Source: Actinomadura physcomitrii (GTDB taxonomy: Bacteria; Actinomycetota; Actinomycetes; Streptosporangiales; Streptosporangiaceae). From it: a stretch of 64,000 nucleotides of DNA. This document shows positions 56,389 to 64,000 of this stretch, piece by piece (positions within the stretch are counted from its first letter, which is position 1; each line of letters begins with the position of its first letter). The stretch is taken from contig NZ_WBMS02000019.1 in the NCBI RefSeq assembly GCF_008923205.2, positions 124,001 through 188,000 of the forward strand, read 5' to 3'. The translations under genes were made by a program, and so were the position numbers. Under the pieces are notes generated by a model. That model saw only the letters and a program-made list of their open reading frames with translations, had not been told where the DNA came from and did not search any database.

Positions 56389-58785
56389 ATGAGCGAGACC
56401 CTGACGCTGCCGGTGCTGCCCCTGGACGACGGGGCCGTTCTGCCGGGCATGGTGGTGCCCCTCGACCTGTCCGAGAGCGGCGAGGTCCGGGCGGCCGTCG
56501 AGGCCGCGAAGGCGGTGGCGCGGCCCAAGGGCCCCGGCATCCGGTCGGCGGCCAAGCCGCGGGTGCTGGTGGTCCCGCGGGTGAACGGGCAGTACGCGGG
56601 CGTCGGCACCGTCGGCGTCATCGAGCAGGAGGGCCGGCTGCCGGGCGGTGAGCCCGGCGTGGTCGTCCGCGGCGTGCGGCGGGTGCGGATCGGGACCGGG
56701 ACGACCGGGCCCGGCGCGGCGCTGTGGGTCGAGGGCACCGCGATCGAGGCGCCGCCCGCGAACGGGCGCGCGCAGGAGCTGGCGAAGGAGTACAAGGGCC
56801 TGGTCAGCGCGATCCTGCAGAAGCGCGGCGCGTGGCAGGTCGTGGACGTGGTGCAGCAGATCGACGACCCCTCGACGCTGGCGGACAACGCGGGCTACGC
56901 GCCCTACCTGACGACCGAGCAGAAGGTCGAGGTGCTGGAGACGATCGACGTCGTCGAGCGGCTCGAGCTGGTCATCGGCTGGACGCGCGACCACCTCGCC
57001 GAGCTGGACGTCGCGGAGACGATCCGCAAGGACGTCCAGGAGGGCATGGAGAAGACGCAGCGGGAGTTCCTGCTGCGGCAGCAGCAGGAGGCCATCCGCA
57101 AGGAGCTGGCCGAGCTGAACGGCGACCCCGCCGACGAGGAGGACGACTACCGCGCCCGGATCGAGGCCGCGAACCTGCCGGAGAAGGTGCGCGAGGCGGC
57201 GCTGAAGGAGGTCGACAAGCTGGAGAGGTCGTCCGACGCCTCGCCGGAGGGCGGCTGGATCCGCACGTGGCTGGACACCGTCCTCGACATTCCGTGGAAC
57301 GAGCGGACCGAGGACGCCTACGACATCGGGGGCGCGCGGAAGATCCTGGACGCCGACCACGCCGGTCTCGATGACGTGAAGGAGCGCATCATCGAGTACC
57401 TGGCGGTGCGCAAGCGGCGCGAGGACCGCGGCCTCGGCGTGGTCGGCGGGCGGCGCAGCGGCGCCGTCCTGGCGCTGGCCGGTCCTCCCGGGGTCGGCAA
57501 GACCTCGCTGGGCGAGTCGGTCGCGCGGGCCATGGGGCGCGAGTTCGTGCGCGTCGCGCTCGGCGGCGTGCGGGACGAGGCGGAGATCCGCGGCCACCGG
57601 CGCACCTACGTGGGCGCCCTGCCGGGACGGATCGTCCGGGCGATCCGCGAGGCCGGGACGATGAACCCGGTCGTGCTGCTGGACGAGGTCGACAAGGTCG
57701 GCGCGGACTACCGGGGCGACCCGACGGCGGCGCTGCTGGAGGTCCTCGACCCCGAGCAGAACCACACGTTCCGCGACCACTACCTGGAGGTCGAGCTCGA
57801 CCTCAGCGACGTGCTGTTCCTGGCGACCGCGAACGTGGTCGAGGCGATCCCCGGGCCGCTGCTCGACCGGATGGAGCTCGTCCAGCTGGACGGCTACACC
57901 GAGCACGAGAAGGTCACGATCGCCCGCGACCACCTGCTGCCCAAGCAACTGGACAAGGCCGGCCTGGAGGCGTCGGAGGTGAGCTTCGGCGACGACGCGC
58001 TGCGGCTGCTGGCCGCCGAGTACACCCGGGAGGCGGGCGTCCGGTCGCTGGACCGGTCGATCGCGCGGGTGCTGCGCAAGGTCGCCGCGAACGTCGCGCT
58101 GGAGAAGGCGGAGCTGCCGGTCGCGATCGGCGCGGACGACCTGAAGGACTACCTGGGCCGCCCCCGGTTCACCCCGGAGGTCGAGCTGAGCAGGTCCGAG
58201 CGGCGCACGGGCGTGCCGGGCGTCGCGACGGGCCTGGCGGTCACCGGTGCGGGCGGCGACGTCCTGTACATCGAGGCGTCGCTGGCCGACAAGGAGACCG
58301 GCGACACCGGCGTGACGCTGACGGGGCAGCTCGGCGACGTCATGAAGGAGTCGGCCCGGATCGCGCTCAGCTACCTGCGCTCGCGCGGCGCGGAGCTGGA
58401 GCTGCCGGTCGGCGACCTGAAGGACCGCGGCGTGCACGTCCACGTGCCCGCCGGCGCGATCCCGAAGGACGGCCCGAGCGCGGGCATCACCATGACGACG
58501 GCGCTGGCGTCCCTGCTGTCGGGGCGGCCGGTCCGGTCGGACGTGGCGATGACCGGCGAGGTGTCGCTGACCGGGCGGGTGCTGCCGATCGGCGGCCTGA
58601 AGCAGAAGCTGCTGGCCGCGTCCCGGCTCGGCATCACCACGGCGATCGTGCCGAAGCGCAACGAGCCGGACCTCGAGGACGTCCCGGCCGAGGTGCTGGA
58701 GAGCATGACCGTCCACGCCGTCAGCGACGTGCGCGAGGTGCTGGACCTGGCGCTGGAGCCGGCCACCACGCCCGTGGCGGTCTGA
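56389..58785 (+). CDS. lon: ATP-dependent protease Lon
   Basis: 798 residues from ATG 56389 with TTGGAG upstream. The N-terminal substrate domain spans about residues 1-190, then a coiled-coil with E-F-L-L-R-Q-Q-Q-E-A-I-R-K-E-L. AAA+ module: G-P-P-G-V-G-K-T-S, V-V-L-L-D-E-V-D-K, sensor L-A-T-A-N. The C-terminal protease has the catalytic Ser in P-K-D-G-P-S-A-G and the Lys in G-G-L-K-Q-K-L. It degrades misfolded and regulatory proteins in the cytosol. The HAIR box indicates heat-shock control by HspR. Confidence 0.97.
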   Translation: MSETLTLPVLPLDDGAVLPGMVVPLDLSESGEVRAAVEAAKAVARPKGPGIRSAAKPRVLVVPRVNGQYAGVGTVGVIEQEGRLPGGEPGVVVRGVRRVRIGTGTTGPGAALWVEGTAIEAPPANGRAQELAKEYKGLVSAILQKRGAWQVVDVVQQIDDPSTLADNAGYAPYLTTEQKVEVLETIDVVERLELVIGWTRDHLAELDVAETIRKDVQEGMEKTQREFLLRQQQEAIRKELAELNGDPADEEDDYRARIEAANLPEKVREAALKEVDKLERSSDASPEGGWIRTWLDTVLDIPWNERTEDAYDIGGARKILDADHAGLDDVKERIIEYLAVRKRREDRGLGVVGGRRSGAVLALAGPPGVGKTSLGESVARAMGREFVRVALGGVRDEAEIRGHRRTYVGALPGRIVRAIREAGTMNPVVLLDEVDKVGADYRGDPTAALLEVLDPEQNHTFRDHYLEVELDLSDVLFLATANVVEAIPGPLLDRMELVQLDGYTEHEKVTIARDHLLPKQLDKAGLEASEVSFGDDALRLLAAEYTREAGVRSLDRSIARVLRKVAANVALEKAELPVAIGADDLKDYLGRPRFTPEVELSRSERRTGVPGVATGLAVTGAGGDVLYIEASLADKETGDTGVTLTGQLGDVMKESARIALSYLRSRGAELELPVGDLKDRGVHVHVPAGAIPKDGPSAGITMTTALASLLSGRPVRSDVAMTGEVSLTGRVLPIGGLKQKLLAASRLGITTAIVPKRNEPDLEDVPAEVLESMTVHAVSDVREVLDLALEPATTPVAV

Positions 58786-58801
58786 CCCCGCCGGCGCGGA
58801 A

Positions 58802-58831
58802 CGCCCGCACCGGTGTCCACCGGTGCGGGCG
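58802..58831. terminator. Bidirectional hairpin between convergent lon and cholesterol oxidase genes
   Basis: CGCCCGCACCGGTG-tc-CACCGGTGCGGGCG, 14 perfect pairs with a minimal loop, placed 17 nt after lon and 11 nt after the convergent gene. Confidence 0.8.
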
Positions 58832-58841
58832 TTCGGCGTTC

Positions 58842-60485
58842 TCAGGCGAAGTCGGTCCTGATGATCTTCTCGATGTTCCGCTCGGCCAGCGCGGTGATCG
58901 TGACGAACGGGTTGACGCCGGTGCTGCCCGGGACGAGCGAGCCGTCGATCACGTACAGGCCGGGGTGGCCGGGCAGCCGCCCGTAGCCGTCGGTGGCCGT
59001 GCCGAGGACGCAGCCGCCGAGCGGGTGGTAGACGAAGTCGTCGCCCCAGACCTTGTTGACGCCGAACATGTCCGACCGGTAGACGGTGACCGCCTTGCTG
59101 TTGATCCTGTCGAAGAGGCGCTTGGCGGCGTCGATGGACGGCTGCGTCCACGACGGCTGCCACGACAGGCCGACCTCGCCGGTGCCGGAGTCGAAGGTGA
59201 ACGTCCCCCGGTTCGGGTTCTTGGTGATCGCCAGGTACAGGCTGACCCACAGCTCCGTCCCGGCCGGGAACGGGGCGATCTCGGCGAAGACCGGGCCGTC
59301 CGGGTCGTCCCAGTCGTCGATGCCCATCGCCGGGATCGTGGACTGGTCGGCGCCGGTGGTGTCCCAGATGTGGTTGGCGCGCGCGACCATCACGTTCCCG
59401 TTGTTGCCCCAGCCGGCGCCCACCGCGTCGGGCAGGTCCGGCAGCCGGCCCTGCGCCTTCATGGCGACCAGCAGCTTGGGCGTGCCGACGCTGCCCGCGG
59501 CGAAGAACACCCGGTCCGCCGTGACGGTCTTGTGCGCGACGGTGTTCCCGGACGTGTCGATCTGCGTCATCTCGACCGTGTAGCCGCCGCCCGCGGCGGG
59601 CGCGACTCCGGTGACGGTGTGCAGCGGGCTGATGGTCAGCCGCCCGGTCGCGGCCGCCGCGGCGAGGTAGGTCTTGTCCAGCGAGCGCTTCCCGTAGTTG
59701 TTGCCGTAGATGACCTCCTGTGCGAGCGCCGACCTGGGCTCGGTGCCGGCGTCCTCCTGCTTCATGTAGCCGAAGTCGTAGACGTTCGGGACGAACGTGG
59801 TCCCGAAACCGGCCGCCTGGGCGCTGTCCCGCCCGACGCGCGCGAACCGGTACCACTTGGTGGACTCGAACCAGGACGTGTCGATGGTGTTCACGCCGAG
59901 CGCCGCGTTCGCGCGCGGGAAGTACGTCCCGTACATCTCGTCCGCGTCGACCGACGGCAGGATCTCCTCGAAGTACGCGCGCTTGGGCGTGACGGCCATG
60001 CCGCCGTTCACCAGCGAGCCGCCGCCGACGCCGCGTCCCTGGTAGACGCGCGTGTGGGCGAACGCCTCCGAGTCCAGGACGCCCGCGTACCGGTCGATGT
60101 CCTTGTTGGCGTCGACGCCGAGGAAGTACCCGACGGGCTGGTCGGTCCGGGTGCGGAACCAGTACGACCGCCCGTCCGGCTCGAGCAGCGAGCTGAACAC
60201 CTTGCCGTCGGAGCCGGGCGTCGTCCAGCTCCGCCCCATCTCGACGACGTGGGTGGCGATGCCCGCCCGGGTGAGCCGCAGCGCGGCGACCGCGCCGCCG
60301 TACCCGCTGCCGATGACGAGGGCGGGAACCCGGTCGCCGTCGGCGATCGCCTTGTCCGGCGCGGCAGCGGCGGCGGTCCGCCACGAGGGCAGGAGCAGCG
60401 CTCCGGCCGCGACCCCGGCCCCGGTGAGGAACCGGCGGCGGGTGATTCCCGAATCGACGGCATGCCGCCGCCCATGACCGGCCAT
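58842..60485 (-). CDS. choA: Cholesterol oxidase (GMC family), Tat-exported
   Basis: 547 residues, closely similar along its length to Streptomyces ChoA. Twin-arginine signal I-T-R-R-R-F-L-T-G-A-G with a hydrophobic stretch and A-A-A-A-A cleavage region by about residue 42. FAD motif V-I-G-S-G-Y-G-G-A-V, then G-R-G-V-G-G-G-S-L-V-N-G-G-M. Active-site residues of the family are present: Glu in F-A-E-I-A-P-F, His in Y-H-P-L-G-G and Asn in V-N-P-F-V. It oxidises cholesterol to cholest-4-en-3-one outside the cell, making H2O2. Monocistronic. Confidence 0.95.
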   Translation of the reverse strand: MAGHGRRHAVDSGITRRRFLTGAGVAAGALLLPSWRTAAAAAPDKAIADGDRVPALVIGSGYGGAVAALRLTRAGIATHVVEMGRSWTTPGSDGKVFSSLLEPDGRSYWFRTRTDQPVGYFLGVDANKDIDRYAGVLDSEAFAHTRVYQGRGVGGGSLVNGGMAVTPKRAYFEEILPSVDADEMYGTYFPRANAALGVNTIDTSWFESTKWYRFARVGRDSAQAAGFGTTFVPNVYDFGYMKQEDAGTEPRSALAQEVIYGNNYGKRSLDKTYLAAAAATGRLTISPLHTVTGVAPAAGGGYTVEMTQIDTSGNTVAHKTVTADRVFFAAGSVGTPKLLVAMKAQGRLPDLPDAVGAGWGNNGNVMVARANHIWDTTGADQSTIPAMGIDDWDDPDGPVFAEIAPFPAGTELWVSLYLAITKNPNRGTFTFDSGTGEVGLSWQPSWTQPSIDAAKRLFDRINSKAVTVYRSDMFGVNKVWGDDFVYHPLGGCVLGTATDGYGRLPGHPGLYVIDGSLVPGSTGVNPFVTITALAERNIEKIIRTDFA

Positions 60486-60711
60486 GACGCAACCTCTCTC
60501 ACTGATGGCGTTCCGTGAGGGGGTCTCGCGCCGACCACCCGCGATCGGATGTGACTCCGATCACGGCCGAATCATGCGCTTGCTTGGTCGGCCCTGTCAA
60601 CGGCCGGATCCGGCGCGATCCGGACACGCCATAATTCGCCGCCACGCACCCGGAACCGTGCCCGTAATTCGCGGCGCGCATAGCCGGCGGCGGAACGGGG
60701 ACCAGCGCGGA

Positions 60712-61197
60712 ATGTTGGTGGAGATGTGGCAGCCGGCGGAACGCGGCGAAAAGGCGCCCTGGTACATTCTCGTCTTTCGGGTATTGGTGGTGACGATCGC
60801 GCTCGCCGTTCTGGGCGTCTTCTTCTATTTCGCCTTCCGGCTCACGCTGACGCCCGTCCACGACAACGGCCAGGCCGGCGGAAACGTCCATCCCGGGCAC
60901 TCGCTCCGCTTCTATCTGGACCGCCCGACAAAGGAGGCCGTCCTGCAGATCGGCGGGAACCTCGCGCTGCTCGCGCCCCTCGGCGTCCTGATGCCGATCG
61001 TGTGGAAGTCCTTGCGCGGACCCATCCGGCTGGCCCTGCTGACCGGCGCGTTCTCGCTGGCGATCGAAACCGTCCAGGGTGCCGTCGTGATGGGCCGCGC
61101 TTTCGACGTCGACGACGTCATCCTCAACGTCGCCGGTGTGATGATCGCCTATGTCCTGCTGGGCCGCCGCCTTTCGAGAACCCTGCGCGGCTCCTGA
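60712..61197 (+). CDS. VanZ-like family membrane protein
   Basis: 161 residues from ATG 60712; ATG 60724 is an alternative. Helix 1 (about residues 18-42), then N-L-A-L-L-A-P-L-G-V-L-M-P (about 80-95), a third helix with A-F-S-L-A-I-E-T-V-Q and a fourth, A-F-D-V-D-D-V-I-L-N-V-A-G-V-M-I-A-Y. The E-x-x-Q and F-D-x-D-D-x-x-x-N residues are the VanZ signature. The role in envelope or teicoplanin-like resistance is family-level only; there is no van cluster here. Monocistronic, divergent from cholesterol oxidase. Confidence 0.9.
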   Translation: MLVEMWQPAERGEKAPWYILVFRVLVVTIALAVLGVFFYFAFRLTLTPVHDNGQAGGNVHPGHSLRFYLDRPTKEAVLQIGGNLALLAPLGVLMPIVWKSLRGPIRLALLTGAFSLAIETVQGAVVMGRAFDVDDVILNVAGVMIAYVLLGRRLSRTLRGS

Positions 61198-61233
61198 CAA
61201 ACGGCGCTGTTTCGACTCGAAAAGCGGCCGCGT

Positions 61234-62757
61234 TCAGCGCGGGGTGAGGCGGAAGACCCGCAACTGGCGGTCGGCGCGTTCCACGTAGCGGTCGTACACG
61301 GGCCAGACGGCGGTGAGGCGCGGCCACGCCTCGGCGCGTTCCGCGTCGTCCAGCAGGTGGGCGGTCACCGGGGTGGTCGCGCCGCGGAAGCTCACCTCGG
61401 CGTCGGGGTTCTTGATGAGGTTGCCGGTCCAGGCGGGGTGCTTCTCGCGGCCGAAGTTCGAGCCGACGACGAGCCATCCGCCGCCGTCGGGCAGGCAGGC
61501 GAGCGGCGTCTGCCGGCGCAGCCCGCTGACGGCGCCGGTGGTGGTCAGGACGAGGCTCGGGACGAGGAGCTGGCCGAGCATGGCCCGGCCGCCGGTGAGC
61601 CGGTGCAGGGCCCGGTCGACGTGCGGGACGATCTTCGGACCGACCTCGGCGAACCAGCGGGCGCCGGAGATCCGCTGGAACACCGGGCCGAGGGTCCGCT
61701 GGATCAGGGTCGGCCGGGGCGGGGCCGGCGCGGCGGGCCTCCCGGTCGCGAGCCGGCCCGCCCGGCGGGGGCTCAGGTGTCCGCTCCCGGCCAGCCAGCG
61801 CAGGGCGTCCGCGACCGTCTCCTCCACGGGGCGCAGCGTGAGGTCCAGCGCGTCGAGGATCGGCCGGTCGTCGGTCGGGACGAGCGTGACCATGAACTCG
61901 GCGGCGTCGCGGGTGAGCGGGTAGTCGAACGGGCGGACGCGCTTGGCGGCGTCGAGCGCGGAGCCGAGCGCGAGCATCACGGCGCTCGGCACCCGGACGC
62001 GGCGGCACTTCACGCCGGTCAGCGCGTCGCAGAGGTCGGCGTACTGCGGCCAGGTGAGGTAGTGGCCGCCGAGCACCCAGCGCCGCGCTCCGCCCGGGGA
62101 TTCGACGGTGCGGGCCAGGGCGGTGGCGAGGTCGCGGACGTCGATGACGGACACTCCGCCGCCGGGCAGCGGCCACAGCTTGCCGAGCGCGGCGGCGAGC
62201 CCCTCGTTCAGCGCGTCGAGGTGCGGCTGGTCGGGCCCGCAGACGCCGCCGGGGTAGACGATCGTCACGGGGGCGCCGTCGTCCTGGAGGCCGCGGACGT
62301 AGTTCTCCGCCTCCAGCTTGGAGCGGCCGTAGCCGGTGCGCGGGCGCGCGAGCGGCGCGCCGGCGGTGATGACGGGGCCGGACGGGGGAACGAATATCCC
62401 GATCGTGGACACGTGCACGATGGAGGAGAGCCCGTGGGCGACCGCGCCGCCGATGACGTTGCGGGTGCCGGTGACGTTGACCTCGACGAGGTCGACCTGG
62501 GGTCCGGTGACGCCGATCGCGGCGGCGGCGTGGATCGCGGCGTCGCAGCCGTTCAGCGCCTCGGCCACGGCGGCGGCGTCGAGCATGTCGCCCGGCAGCA
62601 GCTCGACCTCCTCGGCGCGGACGCCGAGGGCCTGCAGCACCTTGGCGGCCTTGCCGGGGTCGCGGACGAGCGCGCGCGAACGGTGGCCCGCGGCGAGCAG
62701 GGCGCGGACGGTGTGGGAGCCGACGAACCCGGAGGCGCCGGTGACGAGGACCCGCAT
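61234..62757 (-). CDS. Fusion: NAD-dependent epimerase/dehydratase + deazaflavin-type nitroreductase domain
   Basis: 507 residues. Residues 1-325 or so form an extended SDR: V-L-V-T-G-A-S-G-F-V-G-S-H at the N-terminus, H-V-S-T-I-G-I and catalytic Y-G-R-S-K. Residues about 350-507 match the nitroreductase/deazaflavin-dependent (Ddn-like, DUF385) domain: G-L-R-R-Q-T-P-L-A-C-L-P-D-G-G-G-W-L-V-V-G-S-N-F-G-R-type core, H-P-A-W-T-G-N-L-I-K-N-P and the C-terminal R-x-F-R-L-T-P. F420 is the expected cofactor. The two halves join through a Pro/Ala/Arg linker. Substrate unknown. Confidence 0.88.
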   Translation of the reverse strand: MRVLVTGASGFVGSHTVRALLAAGHRSRALVRDPGKAAKVLQALGVRAEEVELLPGDMLDAAAVAEALNGCDAAIHAAAAIGVTGPQVDLVEVNVTGTRNVIGGAVAHGLSSIVHVSTIGIFVPPSGPVITAGAPLARPRTGYGRSKLEAENYVRGLQDDGAPVTIVYPGGVCGPDQPHLDALNEGLAAALGKLWPLPGGGVSVIDVRDLATALARTVESPGGARRWVLGGHYLTWPQYADLCDALTGVKCRRVRVPSAVMLALGSALDAAKRVRPFDYPLTRDAAEFMVTLVPTDDRPILDALDLTLRPVEETVADALRWLAGSGHLSPRRAGRLATGRPAAPAPPRPTLIQRTLGPVFQRISGARWFAEVGPKIVPHVDRALHRLTGGRAMLGQLLVPSLVLTTTGAVSGLRRQTPLACLPDGGGWLVVGSNFGREKHPAWTGNLIKNPDAEVSFRGATTPVTAHLLDDAERAEAWPRLTAVWPVYDRYVERADRQLRVFRLTPR

Positions 62758-62761
62758 GGGA

Positions 62762-62789
62762 TCAAACTAGCGCAGCATCAAGCTAGCGC
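62762..62789. promoter_or_regulatory. 12-bp direct repeats TCAA(A/G)CTAGCGC upstream of the fusion gene
   Basis: Copies at 62762-62773 and 62778-62789, 16 nt apart, start 5 nt upstream of the fusion gene's ATG. Each contains CTAG, a rare tetramer in such genomes; the second also forms the palindrome GCTAGC. Operator candidate. Confidence 0.45.
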
Positions 62790-62954
62790 TTGGTGTCGGC
62801 GGTGCGGCGGCCCGGGGGGCGGCGCCGCGCCCAGCGTAGTCGGCCGGGTTTCGGACACTTCATTTACCGGCGGCGCGCATGCCCGGCCGTTGACGCCCCT
62901 GGAACGCTCCATCACACTCGGGACTCACCTGACCGCCGACCGGGGAGGGGTTCC

Positions 62955-64000
62955 ATGAGGATCGGACTGGCCGGCGCGGGGCGCATCGGTGCGCGCCACG
63001 CCGCGGCCCTGTGCGAACTGCCCGAGGTGGAGGCGCTGGTCGTCGCCGACGCGGACGCCGCACGCGCCCGGGCCCTGGCGGCCCGCCTCGGCGGAGCGCC
63101 GGCGGAGCGCCGGGCGCCCGGCGGGCCGTCCTCGCCGGAGGGCGCCGGGAGCCGCCGTCCCGCGCAAACGCCAACCGGCTCGCTCGGCCGGGCGCCGGGC
63201 GGGGCGGACGTCCGGGCCGTCGGCGAGGTCGGGGAGCTGTTCTCCGCCGGGCTGGACGGCCTGGTCGTGGCCGCCGCGACGGACGCGCACGCCGATCTGG
63301 TGGAGCGCGCGCTCGCGGCCGGACTGCCCGTCTTCTGCGAGAAGCCCCTCGCGTCCGATCTTGATGGAACGTTCCAAATCGTGGCGTCCGCGAAGAAGGC
63401 CGGGATCCCGGTCCAGGTCGGGTTCCAGCGCCGCTTCGACGCCGGGAACGCGGCGGCCCGCGAGGCCCTCGCGTCCGGCCGGCTCGGCTGGCTGCACACC
63501 GTCCGGTCCTGCAGCTTCGACCCCGCGCCGCCGCCCGCCGAGTACGTCCCGACGTCCGGCGGGCTCTTCCGCGACTGCGTCATCCACGACCTCGACCTGA
63601 TCCGGTTCGTCACCGGCCGCGACGTCGTCCGGGTGATGGCGTCCGGCGCCAACCGCGGCGAGGACTTCTTCCGCGACAGCGGCGACGTCGACACCGGCTC
63701 GGCCCTGCTCGTCCTCGACGACGGGACGCTCGCGCAGGTGTCGGCCACCCGCTACAACGCCGCCGGATACGACGCGCGCCTCGAGCTGTTCGGCTCCAAG
63801 GACAGCATCGTCGCCGGCCTCGACGAGCGGACGCCCGTCACCGCGCTGCCCGAGCACGACGAGGAGCACCGCGACCCCTACGCGGGCTTCCTCGAACGGT
63901 TCTCCGCCGCCTACGACGCCGAGCTGCGCGCCTTCGTCGACGTCGTCGCCGGGCGCCGCGCCAACCCCTGCCCGCCCGAGGACGCCCTGGAGGCGTTCTA
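62955..64000 (+). CDS. Gfo/Idh/MocA family oxidoreductase, partial, cut by window edge
   Basis: 348 complete codons are present. The start ATG follows GGGGAGGGG. NAD(P) motif I-G-L-A-G-A-G-R-I-G-A-R-H, then the family's V-F-C-E-K-P-L-A and a C-terminal domain with G-G-L-F-R-D-C-V-I-H-D-L-D-L-I-R, which carries the catalytic Asp/His of inositol dehydrogenase-like members. Between the first and third Rossmann strands is an extra Pro/Gly/Arg-rich stretch of about 35 residues (about 50-85) absent from typical members. It probably oxidises an inositol or sugar. The end and any neighbours lie outside. Confidence 0.88.
   Translation, partial: MRIGLAGAGRIGARHAAALCELPEVEALVVADADAARARALAARLGGAPAERRAPGGPSSPEGAGSRRPAQTPTGSLGRAPGGADVRAVGEVGELFSAGLDGLVVAAATDAHADLVERALAAGLPVFCEKPLASDLDGTFQIVASAKKAGIPVQVGFQRRFDAGNAAAREALASGRLGWLHTVRSCSFDPAPPPAEYVPTSGGLFRDCVIHDLDLIRFVTGRDVVRVMASGANRGEDFFRDSGDVDTGSALLVLDDGTLAQVSATRYNAAGYDARLELFGSKDSIVAGLDERTPVTALPEHDEEHRDPYAGFLERFSAAYDAELRAFVDVVAGRRANPCPPEDALEAF

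Noticed and set aside
56023..60492. 1,489-codon minus-strand frame across lon and cholesterol oxidase
   Set aside because: It is antisense to lon and out of frame with cholesterol oxidase. Only its last 50 or so codons resemble anything (a TetR end), and these are listed as a relic.
1..64000. tRNA, rRNA, insertion sequences, phage genes and integrase attachment sites
   Set aside because: No cloverleaf with conserved T-loop, no rRNA stretch, no transposase or integrase motifs recognised by eye. A tRNAscan or ISfinder run would settle this.

Overview
The window is high-GC DNA (my estimate is above 70%) with tightly packed genes, GTG/TTG starts, 4-nt start/stop overlaps and many start codons sitting directly behind a TANNNT box. 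A WhiB regulator, a 'conservon' operon, an IdeR/DmdR-type iron box, an HspR-type HAIR element, deazaflavin-type oxidoreductase modules and actinobacterial small membrane proteins all point to a filamentous actinomycete. Actinomadura or a relative in the Streptosporangiales fits best, but the genus is inference. I found no rRNA, tRNA, CRISPR array, phage or intact transposon. The content is chromosomal housekeeping and accessory metabolism.

1-3.3 kb (minus): assimilatory sulfate reduction. A leaderless 25-residue leader peptide precedes sulfite reductase, a 53-residue zinc ribbon, APS reductase (cysH) and a sirohydrochlorin chelatase cut by the window edge. 3.1-8.3 kb: a small Cys-rich protein, a YihY/BrkB membrane protein, a phosphotriesterase-like protein that has lost metal ligands, hairpin repeats, a phosphoribosyltransferase, a WhiB regulator and an iron-box-controlled sucrase/ferredoxin-like protein. 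8.3-13.2 kb: glpD, a TetR regulator, an alkylglycerone-phosphate-synthase-like flavoprotein and a lipid kinase. This order recalls Rv2249c-Rv2252 of Mycobacterium tuberculosis and suggests glycerolipid or ether-lipid chemistry.

13.3-19.5 kb: small membrane proteins (YccF, DUF4234), a metallophosphoesterase, an actinobacterial family-A polymerase and a flavin monooxygenase. 19.5-28.2 kb (minus): two paralogous nitrate/sulfonate/taurine-type ABC importers in tandem. Each has one lipoprotein, two permeases and one ATPase, and the upstream cassette carries a benzoylformate decarboxylase-like enzyme inside it. An aromatic 2-oxoacid or a related acid is a plausible substrate.

29-39 kb (plus): a conservon (cvnA-D) follows a 743-nt non-coding region. 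After it come an SGNH hydrolase, a STAS-domain antagonist (minus) and a 1,199-residue protein with three AAA modules. 39-49 kb: an ABC exporter, an LCP-family cell-wall protein, a pair of paralogous small membrane proteins, a glutathione peroxidase, an SDR, a Uma2-family protein and an O6-alkylguanine-DNA alkyltransferase. 46-50.4 kb (minus): a translationally coupled SWIM zinc-finger plus DUF6493-like pair.

50.4-53 kb: homocitrate-synthase-like and HTH-citrate-synthase-like genes diverge across an AT-rich palindrome. 53-55 kb: two small membrane proteins and a MarR-GNAT fusion with its own palindromic operator. 55-56.2 kb: a gene-poor, inverted-repeat-rich stretch with relics of an MFS transporter and a TetR regulator. 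56.3-64 kb: HAIR-controlled lon, a Tat-exported cholesterol oxidase, a VanZ-like protein, an SDR/deazaflavin-oxidoreductase fusion and a Gfo/Idh/MocA oxidoreductase cut by the right edge.
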